A stretch of DNA of 64,000 nucleotides, from the NCBI RefSeq assembly GCF_009916105.1, contig NZ_JAAAXQ010000002.1, positions 31,493 through 95,492 of the forward strand. Direction: 5' to 3'. The translations under genes were made by a program, and so were the position numbers. Source of the stretch: Streptomyces sp. GC420 (GTDB lineage Bacteria > Actinomycetota > Actinomycetes > Streptomycetales > Streptomycetaceae). The notes beneath the pieces were generated by a model. That model had not been told where the DNA came from and did no database searches. It worked only from the letters and a program-made list of their open reading frames with translations. This document shows positions 19,341-32,235 of this stretch, piece after piece. Numbering within the stretch: position 1 is the stretch's first letter; each line of letters starts with the position of its first letter.

Positions 19341-19910
19341 ATGACGATCAACATGGAAGCGCCTGCGAACGCTCTTGTGAGCATGAAGCCCGGGCCGGTC
19401 GATCCCGTCCTGCAGCACGAGGTCGAGCAGTTCTACTACTGGGAGGCCAAGCTTCTCAACGACCGGCGCTTCGTGGACTGGTTCAAGCTGCTGGCGCAGG
19501 ACGTCCGGTACCTCATGCCGATCCGTTCGACTCGGATGATGCGCGAGGCGAGCCTGGAGTGGGGCGCCGTGGGCGACTACGCCCACTTCGACGACAACCA
19601 CGAGATGATGGCCGGGCGGATCAGGAAGATCACCTCCGACGTGAGCTGGTCGGAGAACCCGGCCTCGCGCACCCGCCACGCGATCACGAACGTCATGATC
19701 CTTGACGGTGATCGGACCGACGAGCTCGAGGTCTCGAGTGTCTTCGTGGTGTACCGGAGTCGACTCGAGCGCCAGGTGGACATCTTCACTGGCGAGCGTC
19801 GTGACGTCCTGCGGCGGACCGATATCGATGCTGGCTTCGAGATTGCGTCGCGGACGATCCTGATCGACCAGAGCACGATCCTGTCGAACAACCTCAGCTT
19901 CTTCTTCTAG
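19341..19910 (+). CDS. bphA2: Ring-hydroxylating dioxygenase, small (beta) subunit
   Basis: The 189-aa SnoaL/NTF2-like beta subunit carries [19 protein letters not shown] near the N-terminus, YLMPIRSTR, and the closing [13 protein letters not shown] segment ([20 protein letters not shown]). It forms the structural part of the alpha3beta3 terminal oxygenase. ATG 19341 is preceded by GGAAGGG; the upstream in-frame ATG at 19317 lacks one. 37 bases after the alpha gene. Confidence 0.93.
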   Translation: MTINMEAPANALVSMKPGPVDPVLQHEVEQFYYWEAKLLNDRRFVDWFKLLAQDVRYLMPIRSTRMMREASLEWGAVGDYAHFDDNHEMMAGRIRKITSDVSWSENPASRTRHAITNVMILDGDRTDELEVSSVFVVYRSRLERQVDIFTGERRDVLRRTDIDAGFEIASRTILIDQSTILSNNLSFFF

Positions 19911-19922
19911 GGGGTAGTTCAG

Positions 19923-20245
19923 ATGGGTTTGACGCGGATCTGTGCAGCTGCGGATGTTCCTCCGGGCGAAATGCTCCGGTTCGACAGCGACGAAGGGCCA
20001 CTCCTTCTCAGCAATGTCGACGGCGAGTACTTCGTCACGCAGGACACCTGTACTCATGATGACTGGTCGCTCTCCGAGGGATACCTGGAGGACGGCATCG
20101 TCGAGTGCACCCTGCACTGGGCGCGGTTTTGTGTCCGTACAGGAGCGGTCAAGGCGTTGCCGGCATCCACGCCGCTGCGCACGTACGTCGTCATGGTCGA
20201 GGACGGCGACGTCATGGTGGACCTCGAATGCGAGGCCGCGTCGGC

Positions 20246-20249
<4 letters not shown>
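19923..20249 (+). CDS. bphA3: Rieske ferredoxin of the dioxygenase
   Basis: The 108-aa ferredoxin has Rieske [2Fe-2S] ligands Cys43-His45 ([11 protein letters not shown]) and Cys62-His65 (CTLHWARFC). It shuttles electrons from the reductase to the oxygenase alpha subunit. A GGGGT stretch spanning the beta-subunit stop serves as ribosome-binding site, and the stop overlaps the reductase ATG (ATGA). Confidence 0.93.
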
Positions 20250-23219
<2,970 letters not shown>

Positions 23220-23329
23220 ACGCACCTGCCGTCACCGCCGGGCCTGCTGGACACACGGGGGCCTCCCCCTGAGTGGTGGACACGCTGATACTGGATCTGC
23301 TTGATCCGGAGGAAGCGAGAACACCGCCG

Positions 23330-23602
23330 ATGGCGATGAAGGACTACTCGGACGAGTTCAAGGCCGATACCGTGGCCCTGTACGAGTCCACGCCCGGGGC
23401 GACCTACAAGAGTATCGCCGCTGACCTGGGCATCAACAGGGAGACGCTGCGTGAGTGGGTGCTGCGGGACCGGGAACGTCGCGGCGTCGCCCCGGCGGCC
23501 GCTCGGTCAGGCAGGGCAGCGCCGGCCCGGGCAGGACAGCTGGCACCGTCCGCCGACCCGGACGAACGGATCCGGCAGCTGGAGGCCCGGGTGGCCGAGT
23601 AC
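23330..23602 (+). pseudogene. IS3-family OrfA, truncated; debris to 23789
   Basis: The ATG at 23330 reads MAMKDYSDEFKADTVALYES with the HTH (YKSIAADLGINRETLREWV) of an IS3-type OrfA. After LEARVAE the expected leucine-rich tail is replaced by YYSLRSS and a stop near 23623, so the gene is cut near 23600 and no OrfB follows. Bases 23603-23789 contain no gene and look like scraps of other elements; the BphS-like promoter must lie here. Confidence 0.75.
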
Positions 23603-23789
23603 TACAGCCTCAGATCTTCGTGATGTGATCGGCTGTGGTCGGGTGATGCTCGCCAGGGGCGGAGGCGGGCGGGCAGGGGGTCGCCGCGCCGGGTGTAGTG
23701 GCTGACGGTTGCCCGGGTCGGGTGTGTCCACTTTCGCAGGGGAAGGCCCCATCTATTCTCCAGAATGGTCCGTCGGGCTTGGTGAGGGC

Positions 23790-26700
23790 ATGCAGTTCAA
23801 CACGGTGAAGGTGCTGCGGGAGAGTCCCGGCATCACGACGACGCTCGCGGTCTCGGCGGATGACCGCGAGCTCGTGGTGCGACGTCTGGATCTCTCGAGG
23901 ACTCGGCCGTGGAGCCGGCGGTGGCTCGAGGGCGAGGTCGAGACCATCCGAAGGACGCGACTTCCCCATGTCGTGGCGGTCACGATCGCGGATCGGGGAC
24001 TGGATCACCTCGACCTGGTCCGTCCCTTCGTCGAAGGGCTGGACATTCGGGAGTGGTTCGCCCGGCAGCCGCCCCCCTCGCTCGTCGAGCAGCTCAGGGT
24101 GATGAGCACGCTGTTCTACCCGCTGGCGCGCCTGCACAGCCTGGGCATCGCCCATGGAGGTGTGACGCCGGCGAACATCGTGCTGACCGGGCGTGGCGAC
24201 CTGGTCCTGCTCGACGTGGGGGTGTCGCGTGCGCAGCTTGCTGCGCGGGACGGCTGGACGGATCGCGCGGACGTGGACAATCAGCGAAGCGACCAGCCGC
24301 ATCAGCACCTGGACGTGGGCTTCACCGCCGACCTTTTCGCTGCTGGCCTCGTGCTGTTGGAGTCAGTCGCTCAGGTGAATCGCACGGCGAGTGTGCTGCG
24401 GCGCATGCACCCGTCCGCGGAAGGCCTCGGAGATCCGGCGCAGCTCCTCGATCTCGTGAGGGTGCCGAGTCCGTTGCGGCCCGTCTTCGCGAGACTGCTC
24501 GACCCCGTTCCGGCGATGCGTTTCCAGACCGCCGAGGAGGTGCTCGGCGAGCTCGAAGCGCTGCTCGCAACGAGCACCAAGCTGGAGCCCGGCGCCGGCG
24601 TACCGCAGGGGTCCGGCGCGTCGACGTCTGCGCCCGCGCCGCCGCCGGTGGGCCGGTACCACGAGCTCGCCGCACTCATCAGCGGCGCGGAAGGGGCCGA
24701 GCATGGGTCTGGATCGACCATCTGCCTGAGCGGAGAATCGGGCCTCGGCAAGACCCACCTGCTGGACGCTGTGACCGAGCACGCGGCGGGGCGGGGAACG
24801 ACCGTGTTGCGCACCGGCGCCTTCGACCAGGCCCCGACGCGGCCGTTGGGTCCGTTCGGCGGAGTGTTTCGGGACGTGGTCGCCCACCTGGGCGCGCACC
24901 CGGACGGCGTGGTGCGTGTCCGCGACGATCTGGGCGACCTCCTTCCCGTGGTTCTCGACCAGGTCCCCGAGTTCGCCGCTGCCTTCGCGGGCGCGCCCGC
25001 AGCGCGAGAGCCGGGGCCCGTGCTCCTGGACGCCCCGGCCCAGGTCGTCCCCGCGGCGATCGCCAGGCTGCTGGTCGCCGCCTTCGGGCCCGAGGACGCT
25101 GGTTTGATCGTTCTCGACGACGGTCAATGGGCTGACGACCTGACCTGGCAGGTGCTCGAGAAGCTGGCCGAAACGATCGGGGCCAGAGCGCCCACCGGCG
25201 CTGCCAGCATCACGCTGGTCATCTCCTGTCGGCCCGAAGCCGTGGCAAGGGTCCGCGAGTGGGGCGTAGCTCAGGTCGAGTACGTCGGCCTCTCGCCGCT
25301 CTCGGAGGTGGACACCGAGCAGCTGATCCGCTCGGTCGACGCCAGCGTGCCCGCCGACGTGATCCCCTACGTCGCGAAACTCTCGCGCGGGAATCCCCTG
25401 GACGCCCTCCTCATCTGCCAGGGGCTGATGGATTCGTCCTTCCTCAGCGGGGCATCCGCTGGCTGGACGGCAGACGAGCGCGCTGACGGCGGCGAGCCCG
25501 CGCCGCTCGACGCACGACGATCAAGTCCGGAACGCGGCGCCCCTGAGGTCCTGGTCTCGACGTGGCTGAGCTCGCTGTCACCCCCGACGGCGGAGGCCCT
25601 GCATCAGGCTGCTGTCATCGGACGACGGTTCTCTGCCGGGCTCCTCGCCGCTGCCCTGTCGGTGAGCGCATCGGCGGTCGAGCAGCGACTGGACGAAGCC
25701 GTCCGTCGAGGCATCGTTCGCGGCGTCCCGGGCGGGGATCGCGGCGAGCTCGAGTTCGCCCATGACCGCCTCCGCGACGCAGTGCTGCGCGCGCTGGACG
25801 AGGGCGGCAGGCAGGCGCTGCACCTCCGTGCTGCTCGTGCCCTGCAACGACGGGGGACGTCGCGGGCCGATTACGACATCGCCTACCACTATGCGCGCGC
25901 GGGGCACCCGGCTGAGGCGTTGGACTATGCGCTCCGCGCCGGGGAGGCCGGGCTGAGGCACCATGCCCTCGACGTCGCCGAGATCAATTTCGCGATCGCC
26001 GAGGCCGGTCTCGCGAGCAGCGACCTCGGTGTCGACGACGGCCTGGGGTTTCGCGTCTACGAGGGTCTGGGCACCGTCCACATGCTCCGTGGCAACTACG
26101 ACCTGGCCGCCAAGGAGCTGGTCCGCGCGCACGACCTGTCGAGAACCCAGACGGCCACCGACTCCGTCCCGATCGCCACGCTGCTGAGCGAGCTCGCCTT
26201 CAAGACCGGACGCTTCGACGACGCTGCCCAATGGCGGCAGCGCTCGCTGGAGGACCTCGCGTTGCCGGTTCCCCGACACGCCTGGCACGCTGGCGTCTCC
26301 GTGCTGTATGAGTTGGTGCTCCTCGCCGGCGGGTGGCTCGTCCGGCCCCTCCGGGCAGGCAGATCCGCGCGGCGGTACGTCGACAGTGAACGTCGGCGCC
26401 TGGCCGCACGGACGTACAACCGGCTGGTGTACGAGTGGTGGTTCATCCGATCGCCGGTCTGGGTGGTGTGGGCGATCCTGCGCGGCGCCCGGTTCGCGAA
26501 TGCCGCTGGGAGCACACGAGAACGAGCACAGGCACTGTCCACAGCGGCGGTCCTCTCGGGCACAGCACCGATCCTGGCGCCGATCGCCCTGCGACTGATC
26601 AACCGCTCGCTGCGGCTGCGAGAACGCGCCGGAGATGGCTGGGGGCTCGCGCAGTCGCACCACTTCCGTGGGTTCGTGCTCTACGCCGCCAACCGGTACC

Positions 26701-28529
26701 GCGAGGCGATCGAGGCTTTCGACACCGCTATCACCGCCTTCGACGTCCTCGGGGATCGCTGGGAGCAGGTCGCTGCGATGTGGCAGAAGGCGTTGTGCTT
26801 CGGGCGGTTGGGACTGTTGAACGATGCCGGGACGCTGGCGCGCTACACCTACCGGGAGGCCAAGCGTCGGGGCGACCTGATCGGGGCGGGCACCGCACTG
26901 GCGATCTGGGCCAGCTACCTGCCCGGAGACGTCGCCATCGAGACGCTGATGCGCGAGATCAACGAGACCGACCCCGGGGATCGCCACACCCTCGCCTTGT
27001 TGCAGGCGTCGCGCGCGCAGCGACTCGCTCACGCGGAGCACTACGAGCAAGCCCTGGACGCAGCTCGGCAGGCCGACGAGCTGCTGCGCGCCTCGGGGAT
27101 CAGGAACCACTTCCTGGCCCCGATCCTCACCTCGCATCTCCAGATCCTCCGTATGTCCTTGCCCGCCGGTGCTTCCTGGTGGACCGAGGAGCGACGACTC
27201 CAGACCAGGACCTCCAGAAGGATCCTTCGACGTGCGCGACGCTCCGCTCTCGTCTTCAGCGGCGAACGTCCGGCGGCGTGGCGGGAATGGGCACTGATGG
27301 CGTTCGCCTCGGGTCACCGGCTGCTCGGAAGCGTGGTCCTGCGGGCCGCGGCCCGCAGCGCACGGCGCCACGCGGCACAAGGCGAATTGGCGGCGTGCGC
27401 ACTGGTGGCTTCCCTGGCGGGCGTCACACCCCGACGAGGCGCCCTCGCCGGAATCTCGGTGCCCGAGACCGTCCGTGAGCTGGGCATCAGCGTCGACCGC
27501 GGCATCGTGGAGGCCGGGTCGGCGCACGAACCGTTCGCCGGCACCTCTTCGACGCGTCATCATGCGTTGCTCGATGCCGTCAGCTCCCTGGTTGCCGCCG
27601 ACGAGGTCGCCGAGGTGCTCGACAAGCTTCGCGATGCCGTGTTCGCAACCACCACCGCGCGACGGGTCGAGTTCACTCGGAACGAGACCGAAGTCGAACA
27701 ACGCGAGCCGGGTACCGCACCCGAGAGTGCCGAGATGCACGTCACCGAACGGTTGGTCATGCCCGTCGGTAGCGACGGCGAGGCCGAGGTCTCGGTGGTG
27801 GCGGCCTTCCCGCTGGGAGAAGGCGAGCAGCACGCGCCGACGATGGAAGTGCTCGCGGCAGTCGCGGGTGGCGTGATCGAGCGCGAGATCCTTCGCCGGG
27901 AGTCGATGGAGCGCATGGTCGCCGTACAGGAAGCCGAGCGCGGTCGAATTGCGCGCGACCTCCACGACGAGTTCAGCCACCTGTTCGCCACCGCGATGGG
28001 CGGGCTCAGCACGCTCCAGGACTCCTCGGACCCGGCCGTGCGGGAGACGGCGACCGAGGTGCGCGAGATCGTCCGCCAAGGCATCACGGTGGCGCGCTCG
28101 GTCGCTTGGTCGCTGCGGCCTTCCGGGCTCGACGACCTCGGTCTCGTCGGATCCATCGAGCAGTACGTCGAGGACTTCCGCGAGCGGTTCCCGATCCGGG
28201 TCGATCTCACGACCACCGGCCATGTTCCCGCGCTGTCTCCGGCCGTAGAGACAGCGGTTTTCCGCATCGTCCAGGAGGCGCTGACCAACATCGCGCGGCA
28301 CAGCGGCGCCCGCGAAGCCAGCGTCATGCTCGTCGGTTCCACGGACTCCCTCCGCGCGGTCGTGGAAGATAATGGAATCGGCTTCGATGTCGAGCTCGCC
28401 GACCAGCGCAAGTCGCTGGGCCTCATCGGCGCACGCGAACGTACCCGGTTGGTCGGTGGGCGGCTGTCCATCGAATCCAGTCCCAACCAGGGAACGACGA
28501 TCATGGCGGAGGTGCCGGTCAAGTCGTGA
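23790..28529 (+). CDS. bphS: Very large hybrid sensor histidine kinase (BphS-like), 1579 aa
   Basis: Domains in order: a Ser/Thr-kinase-like region (about 1-265) with degenerate catalytic motifs (HGGVTPANIVL for the HRD loop, LLDVGVSR for DFG); an AAA/STAND-type ATPase with Walker A SGESGLGKTH near 320 and Walker B LIVLDDGQWAD near 440; a long TPR-like helical region (about 700-1150); a GAF-like region; and a HisKA_3 domain with His1392 in RDLHDE, followed by HATPase (QEALTNIARHS near 1496). Length and order match the biphenyl sensor BphS of Rhodococcus RHA1 as I recall it. ATG 23790 is preferred on length; its ribosome-binding site is weak. Confidence 0.87.
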   Translation: MQFNTVKVLRESPGITTTLAVSADDRELVVRRLDLSRTRPWSRRWLEGEVETIRRTRLPHVVAVTIADRGLDHLDLVRPFVEGLDIREWFARQPPPSLVEQLRVMSTLFYPLARLHSLGIAHGGVTPANIVLTGRGDLVLLDVGVSRAQLAARDGWTDRADVDNQRSDQPHQHLDVGFTADLFAAGLVLLESVAQVNRTASVLRRMHPSAEGLGDPAQLLDLVRVPSPLRPVFARLLDPVPAMRFQTAEEVLGELEALLATSTKLEPGAGVPQGSGASTSAPAPPPVGRYHELAALISGAEGAEHGSGSTICLSGESGLGKTHLLDAVTEHAAGRGTTVLRTGAFDQAPTRPLGPFGGVFRDVVAHLGAHPDGVVRVRDDLGDLLPVVLDQVPEFAAAFAGAPAAREPGPVLLDAPAQVVPAAIARLLVAAFGPEDAGLIVLDDGQWADDLTWQVLEKLAETIGARAPTGAASITLVISCRPEAVARVREWGVAQVEYVGLSPLSEVDTEQLIRSVDASVPADVIPYVAKLSRGNPLDALLICQGLMDSSFLSGASAGWTADERADGGEPAPLDARRSSPERGAPEVLVSTWLSSLSPPTAEALHQAAVIGRRFSAGLLAAALSVSASAVEQRLDEAVRRGIVRGVPGGDRGELEFAHDRLRDAVLRALDEGGRQALHLRAARALQRRGTSRADYDIAYHYARAGHPAEALDYALRAGEAGLRHHALDVAEINFAIAEAGLASSDLGVDDGLGFRVYEGLGTVHMLRGNYDLAAKELVRAHDLSRTQTATDSVPIATLLSELAFKTGRFDDAAQWRQRSLEDLALPVPRHAWHAGVSVLYELVLLAGGWLVRPLRAGRSARRYVDSERRRLAARTYNRLVYEWWFIRSPVWVVWAILRGARFANAAGSTRERAQALSTAAVLSGTAPILAPIALRLINRSLRLRERAGDGWGLAQSHHFRGFVLYAANRYREAIEAFDTAITAFDVLGDRWEQVAAMWQKALCFGRLGLLNDAGTLARYTYREAKRRGDLIGAGTALAIWASYLPGDVAIETLMREINETDPGDRHTLALLQASRAQRLAHAEHYEQALDAARQADELLRASGIRNHFLAPILTSHLQILRMSLPAGASWWTEERRLQTRTSRRILRRARRSALVFSGERPAAWREWALMAFASGHRLLGSVVLRAAARSARRHAAQGELAACALVASLAGVTPRRGALAGISVPETVRELGISVDRGIVEAGSAHEPFAGTSSTRHHALLDAVSSLVAADEVAEVLDKLRDAVFATTTARRVEFTRNETEVEQREPGTAPESAEMHVTERLVMPVGSDGEAEVSVVAAFPLGEGEQHAPTMEVLAAVAGGVIEREILRRESMERMVAVQEAERGRIARDLHDEFSHLFATAMGGLSTLQDSSDPAVRETATEVREIVRQGITVARSVAWSLRPSGLDDLGLVGSIEQYVEDFRERFPIRVDLTTTGHVPALSPAVETAVFRIVQEALTNIARHSGAREASVMLVGSTDSLRAVVEDNGIGFDVELADQRKSLGLIGARERTRLVGGRLSIESSPNQGTTIMAEVPVKS

Positions 28530-29155
28530 TTAGTGTGGCGGTGTGCGATGACCACGGGCTCATCCGTTCCGGTATCCGGCGCATCCTCGAGGCGACATCG
28601 GAGTTCGAGCTGGTGGCGGCGGTGGCGACCGGCGACGCTCTCATGTCCGCGCTCCCGAACCTGCGACCCGACCTGCTCGTGCTCGACATCCGGCTGGCCG
28701 ACGTCAGCGGCCTCGACCTGCTGGAGAAGATCGCCGCAGTCGCCCCGCAGACCCGAGTAGTCGTGCTGAGCATGCACGGCGCGAAGGGATACGTGGAGAA
28801 GGCCCGAGCGCTCGGCGCACGCGGTTACATCACCAAGGAATGCCTCGACGAGGACCTAATGTCGGTGCTCCGTGCCGTGATCGCCGACGAGGGCTTCGTA
28901 TCGTTCCGTGCCGCCGCACCGACCGCGAGCGGCGCCGCGCAGCGGCGAAGCGCCGACATCGATGCACTGTCGTCGCGCGAGCTTGAGGTGCTGAGGTTGA
29001 TCGCGGCGGGACTGACCACGGGTGAGGTCGCCGAGCAGCTTACAGTCTCCCCGCGCACCGTCGAGAGCCATCGCGCGAGCATCCAGCGCAAGTTGCAGGT
29101 CCGCACTCGTGCCGAGCTGGCGCGGATCGCCCTGGATGAGGGCCTTCTGGACTGA
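28526..29155 (+). CDS. bphT: LuxR-type response regulator (BphT-like)
   Basis: The 209-aa protein has a receiver domain with acidic pocket CDDH at 7-10, phospho-acceptor Asp54 (LLVLDIRLADVSG) and conserved Lys in ITKE, then a LuxR HTH (LSSRELEVLRLIAAGLTTGE) near 145-205. The GTG start overlaps the kinase stop (GTGA), so the pair is co-translated. It is expected to activate the arene operon through the TTCCGTA boxes when the kinase senses an aromatic inducer (inference from family). Confidence 0.92.
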   Translation: MISVAVCDDHGLIRSGIRRILEATSEFELVAAVATGDALMSALPNLRPDLLVLDIRLADVSGLDLLEKIAAVAPQTRVVVLSMHGAKGYVEKARALGARGYITKECLDEDLMSVLRAVIADEGFVSFRAAAPTASGAAQRRSADIDALSSRELEVLRLIAAGLTTGEVAEQLTVSPRTVESHRASIQRKLQVRTRAELARIALDEGLLD

Positions 29156-29170
29156 GTCGCGAGCTCGGCG

Positions 29171-29197
29171 CGGCTTTTCCGTAGTTTCCCTCGGATG
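29171..29197 (+). promoter_or_regulatory. BphST-type box, copy C
   Basis: Contains TTTCCGTAGTTTCCCTCGG then ATG, matching copies A and B, in + orientation just after the response-regulator gene. No intact gene follows it: downstream DNA to 29433 has no supported gene. It may once have driven a catabolic gene now lost. Confidence 0.55.
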
Positions 29198-29433
29198 GCG
29201 GTCGGCCGCGCTGAGGGAAGACTTACCTTCACTGAGCTCGTTTCATCCGGAAGTTGCTGGTCACGGGTCTGGTGTGGCGGTGGTTGGGTGTACTCGTGCT
29301 GGCAGAGCGGCATGATCGTGGGGCTTGATCGTCCGTCAAGGATCCTTGGGTGATTGCCTGTTCTGCCTGCACGCTGGGTACGGATGCGCCTACGATCCGT
29401 GTCGGAGGCGTCACGCGGACGGCAGGGGGATCG

Positions 29434-29541
29434 GTGGACCCGATACTGGAGCGGATCGGCACGCGCCGCGCCTACCTCGCTGAGCAGGCCGAACTGCTGG
29501 GCAAGCAGCTGGCGGGGGTTGTCGACAGAGGCGGACCGTGA
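29434..29541 (+). pseudogene. Fragment of an actinobacterial hypothetical gene
   Basis: GTG 29434, after GGGGGA, reads VDPILERIGTRRAYLAEQAE then LLGKQLAGV, the recognisable start of a small helical protein seen in Streptomyces mobile regions (from memory). It ends after 35 codons where unrelated DNA begins, so it is truncated. Confidence 0.45.
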
Positions 29542-29904
29542 GCAGGACGCGTTCGTAGTCCGATCCGTTCGATGCCGAGCGGGCCAGGTCGATCCGGATC
29601 GGCAGGATTCGCCGGCCTGCCCAGGCGGGCTCGCCCCACTGGACGGGACGCTGCTCGGCGTCGGTGAGCGATGCCTCGATCTTGCGCAGCAGGGTCGACT
29701 TCCCGACGCCGCCGACCCCGTGGAACACGATCACGTTGTTGCGCGGCGCCTCCAGGTCCTCGACGTCGAAGCCCGGGGCGGCGATGTGCCGCAGGTGCTC
29801 CTCGATGGCGGTGGCGACAAGGTGCCACTGGGCTTGGCGGTGGTGAATGCCTCGTCGCTGCCCACGGGGTCATTGCAACTGAACAGCGCACGAAGGTCGG
29901 CCAT
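29541..29904 (-). pseudogene. P-loop NTPase, N-terminal fragment with frameshift
   Basis: ATG 29904 opens MADLRALFSCNDPVGSDEAF; near 29833 the frame shifts and the protein continues QWHLVATAIEEHLRHIAAPG, VIVFHGVGGVGKSTLLRK (Walker A GGVGKST) and GRRILPIRIDLARS before unrelated sequence near 29541. This is the start of an NB-ARC/STAND-like ATPase of the kind common in Streptomyces. It lies just inside IS701 copy 2. Confidence 0.7.
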
Positions 29905-30029
29905 GTGACGAGGTCCCCCCAGAAGTGATCACCTGAGACCCAACCTATGCCGCGTACCGTGACCGGCCGCAGGCCAGGTCTCTCGACTTTCGTCGTTCTG
30001 ACCAACTGTCAGGTAGGTAGCTCGCACGG

Positions 30030-31316
30030 GTGACCTGTGGCCATCGGCCCGGCCGGGAGGCAGACGCCAAGGAAGCATCGGCGGTGCTTATGTCGCCTGC
30101 TGTGAGGGACCCGCCGATGCTTCCGGATCCGACCGTACCCGCATCTCTGCTCGCTGTGCTGGGCGCTTTGCGCGGCAGTTTCACCTCGCCGACCTTCTCC
30201 ACGTTCGCCGCGCTGGTCACTGGGTTGATCGCGAACACCGGTCGGGGCACGGTCACCGGGATACTGCTGGGCGCGAACTTGACGCGTCACTGGTCCCATG
30301 ACCGGGCCCACTCCTTCTTCGCCCGCGCCCGCTGGGAGCCGCAGACGCTGGGCGCGTCGCTGTCCCACCTTGTGGTGCGCTCTGTGGTACCCGACGGCAC
30401 CCCGCTGACGGTGGCGGTGGACGACACGCTGTTCAAACGGCGTGGGAAGAAGGTCTTCGGCGCCGCCTGGCAGCACGACGGCTCCGCCGCCGGCCGCGAC
30501 GGGATCGGCTACGGCACCTGCTTCGTCGTCCTCGGCCTGATCGTGGACCTGCCGTGCCTGCCCCGTCCGGTGTGCCTGCCGGAGGCCGCCCGGCTGCACC
30601 GCCCGAAAGGCGAGCAGACCAAGGTCGAACTGGCCGCTTCCATGATCCGATTCCTGGCCGCCTGCCACTGGAGCCGACGTATCGATGTGGTCGCGGATGC
30701 CGCCTACCACGGCAAGGCGCTGCGTGACCTGCCCGTATCTGTCACCTTCACCACCCGACTGCCGTCCCACGCGGTGCTCTACCGCCATGCCCCACCGCCG
30801 ACCGGACGGCGCGGTAGGCCCCGCCTGAAAGGCGACAGGCTCGGCACTCCGGCCGAGCTGGCCGCCACGCTGGCGTTCACCCCGCAGGCCGTGACCCGCT
30901 ATGGCCGCACCGAGACCGTGTTCACCGCCGAGACCACCTGCCTGTGGTACGGCTCCTTCCACACCCAAACGGTGAAGGTGTTGCTGCTCCGCGAGGATGC
31001 CATCGACACCGGCTACGACCTGGCGTTGATCTCCACCGACCTGACCGCGTCGGCCGGGCAACTGGTGACCCGGTATGCCGCGCGATGGTCGATCGAGGTG
31101 ACCTTCGGCGAAGCCCGCAGCATCCTCGGCGTCGGCCAGGCCCACCACCGGACCCGGCGCGCGGTCCAGCGAGGGGTTCCGTTCGGCCTGTACTGCTACA
31201 CAATCACCGTGGTCTGGTACGCGCTGCACGGCCACCACCCCCAGGACGCGGCCGAGCACCGGGCACGGGCCCCGTGGTACCTCACCAAGACGCACCCTGA
31301 TGGCGCTCCGACATGA
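30030..31316 (+). CDS. IS701-family DDE transposase (copy 2)
   Basis: The 428-aa frame is identical to that of copy 1, with the same DDE motifs (VAVDDTLFKR, VVADAAYHG, SIEVTFGEAR). Identity between the copies suggests recent arrival or gene conversion. Confidence 0.92.
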   Translation: MTCGHRPGREADAKEASAVLMSPAVRDPPMLPDPTVPASLLAVLGALRGSFTSPTFSTFAALVTGLIANTGRGTVTGILLGANLTRHWSHDRAHSFFARARWEPQTLGASLSHLVVRSVVPDGTPLTVAVDDTLFKRRGKKVFGAAWQHDGSAAGRDGIGYGTCFVVLGLIVDLPCLPRPVCLPEAARLHRPKGEQTKVELAASMIRFLAACHWSRRIDVVADAAYHGKALRDLPVSVTFTTRLPSHAVLYRHAPPPTGRRGRPRLKGDRLGTPAELAATLAFTPQAVTRYGRTETVFTAETTCLWYGSFHTQTVKVLLLREDAIDTGYDLALISTDLTASAGQLVTRYAARWSIEVTFGEARSILGVGQAHHRTRRAVQRGVPFGLYCYTITVVWYALHGHHPQDAAEHRARAPWYLTKTHPDGAPT

Positions 31317-31441
31317 CCGCCAAGCTCCGCCGAACGATCATCGCGGCCCGATTTATGCCCATCGACGCCGGTCAGCCCACAGATACCGAAATCCGCGCCG
31401 TGCAAGAGGCATGGGCCGCAGCCAGCACAAACCTGGCATGA
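31313..31441 (+). CDS. Small protein encoded inside the IS701 element (copy 2)
   Basis: The same 42-codon frame as in copy 1 (MTAKLRRTIIAARF), overlapping the transposase stop by four bases. Function unknown. Confidence 0.45.
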   Translation: MTAKLRRTIIAARFMPIDAGQPTDTEIRAVQEAWAAASTNLA

Positions 31442-31469
31442 CGATCAATCAGAACGTCGAAAGTCGAGA

Positions 31470-31473
31470 TCCC
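31470..31473. repeat. Target-site duplication TCCC, right copy
   Basis: The partner of the TCCC at 12680-12683, directly abutting the right end of IS701 copy 2. Confidence 0.85.
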
Positions 31474-31874
31474 TGGCCAAGGCGGTGGCCAAGGCGGTGT
31501 ATGAACGAATCTTCAGCACCGAGATCGAACCGGTGCTCACCCGGTTGACGTCGACCAGTGCGCCCTCCGACATCCTCTTGGAGGTCGCGCAGCGGATCGC
31601 CACCGTCGCCCGGCGCGAGCGCGGACTCGTGACGTCGTTGGACTCGCTGGGAGAGACGACCGCGGACCTGCTCGGCCGGCATGGACCGTCGTTCGACGAG
31701 TTCGTCGAGCGTGGACAGGCCGCCGGTAACTTGCGTGCGGACATCTCGGGCGCCGACGTACCGAACTTGCTGGCGATGTTCGCCTCCAGCACCGCGGTGC
31801 TGAACGTAGACGCCGAGGCACGGCGTCGCTACCTCGGATTCATGCTGGACGCGCTGCGCCCGCAGTGTGTGTGA
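31474..31874 (+). pseudogene. TetR-family regulator, 3' part, split by the composite transposon
   Basis: Continues the TetR protein interrupted at 12683: RHFPNRQSL joins AKAVYERIFSTEIEPVLTRL, then the ligand-binding domain ending LGFMLDALRPQCV at 31874. Alone it has no HTH and no start signal. The helical pattern closely follows the intact TetR at 32,572-33,210, so the two are paralogues. Confidence 0.93.
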
Positions 31875-32235
31875 GAGTCCTGTTGCGGCTGGAAGCTGTT
31901 GTCGAAGTGTCATCCCCACAAAGTAATGTGGAGGTCACGGCTGCTTGACGGGGCTCGGAAGGTTCCGCCAGACGTTCGGTGGGTGCGCCGAGGGGCGTGT
32001 ACCACGGTGTCGGTGCGTCGTCAAGTCGTTGCGGCGGATGCGGCTGCGTTACGGGGCCAGCCGGTTCAGCTTGGCGCGCAGCGCCTCCAAGCAAGCCGGC
32101 CGGCTCGGAGGACATCCCCGGCTTGGCGCAGATCCGCTTGGCCATGACCGGCCTGTCCGCCCGCCGCACCACATCCATGATCCGCTGGTAGTCCGCAGGC
32201 AGCACCGTCTCGTCCATGCTCTGCTCGCGCTGCGG
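31875..32235. other. Decayed mobile DNA with an HTH-like remnant on the minus strand
   Basis: On the minus strand from 32217 the reading MDETVLPADYQRIMDVVRRA, DRPVMAKRICAKPGM, then after a frame change LEALRAKLNRLA, resembles the short helix-turn-helix proteins found next to Streptomyces IS elements (family from memory). It is broken and lacks its C-terminus. Nothing else in this stretch can be supported. Confidence 0.4.

Larger units (their letters stand above)
29981..31469 (+). mobile_element. IS701-family insertion sequence, copy 2
   Basis: Same 1,489-bp element and orientation as copy 1, with terminal repeats beginning TCTCGACTTTCG. The left flank is GGTC and the right flank is TCCC, the target repeat shared with the far end of copy 1. 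Confidence 0.9.

Noticed and set aside
25578..28301. 907-codon open frame on the minus strand across the BphS-like gene
   Set aside because: It mirrors the high-GC plus-strand gene, has no recognisable domain and lies opposite a protein with clear motifs.
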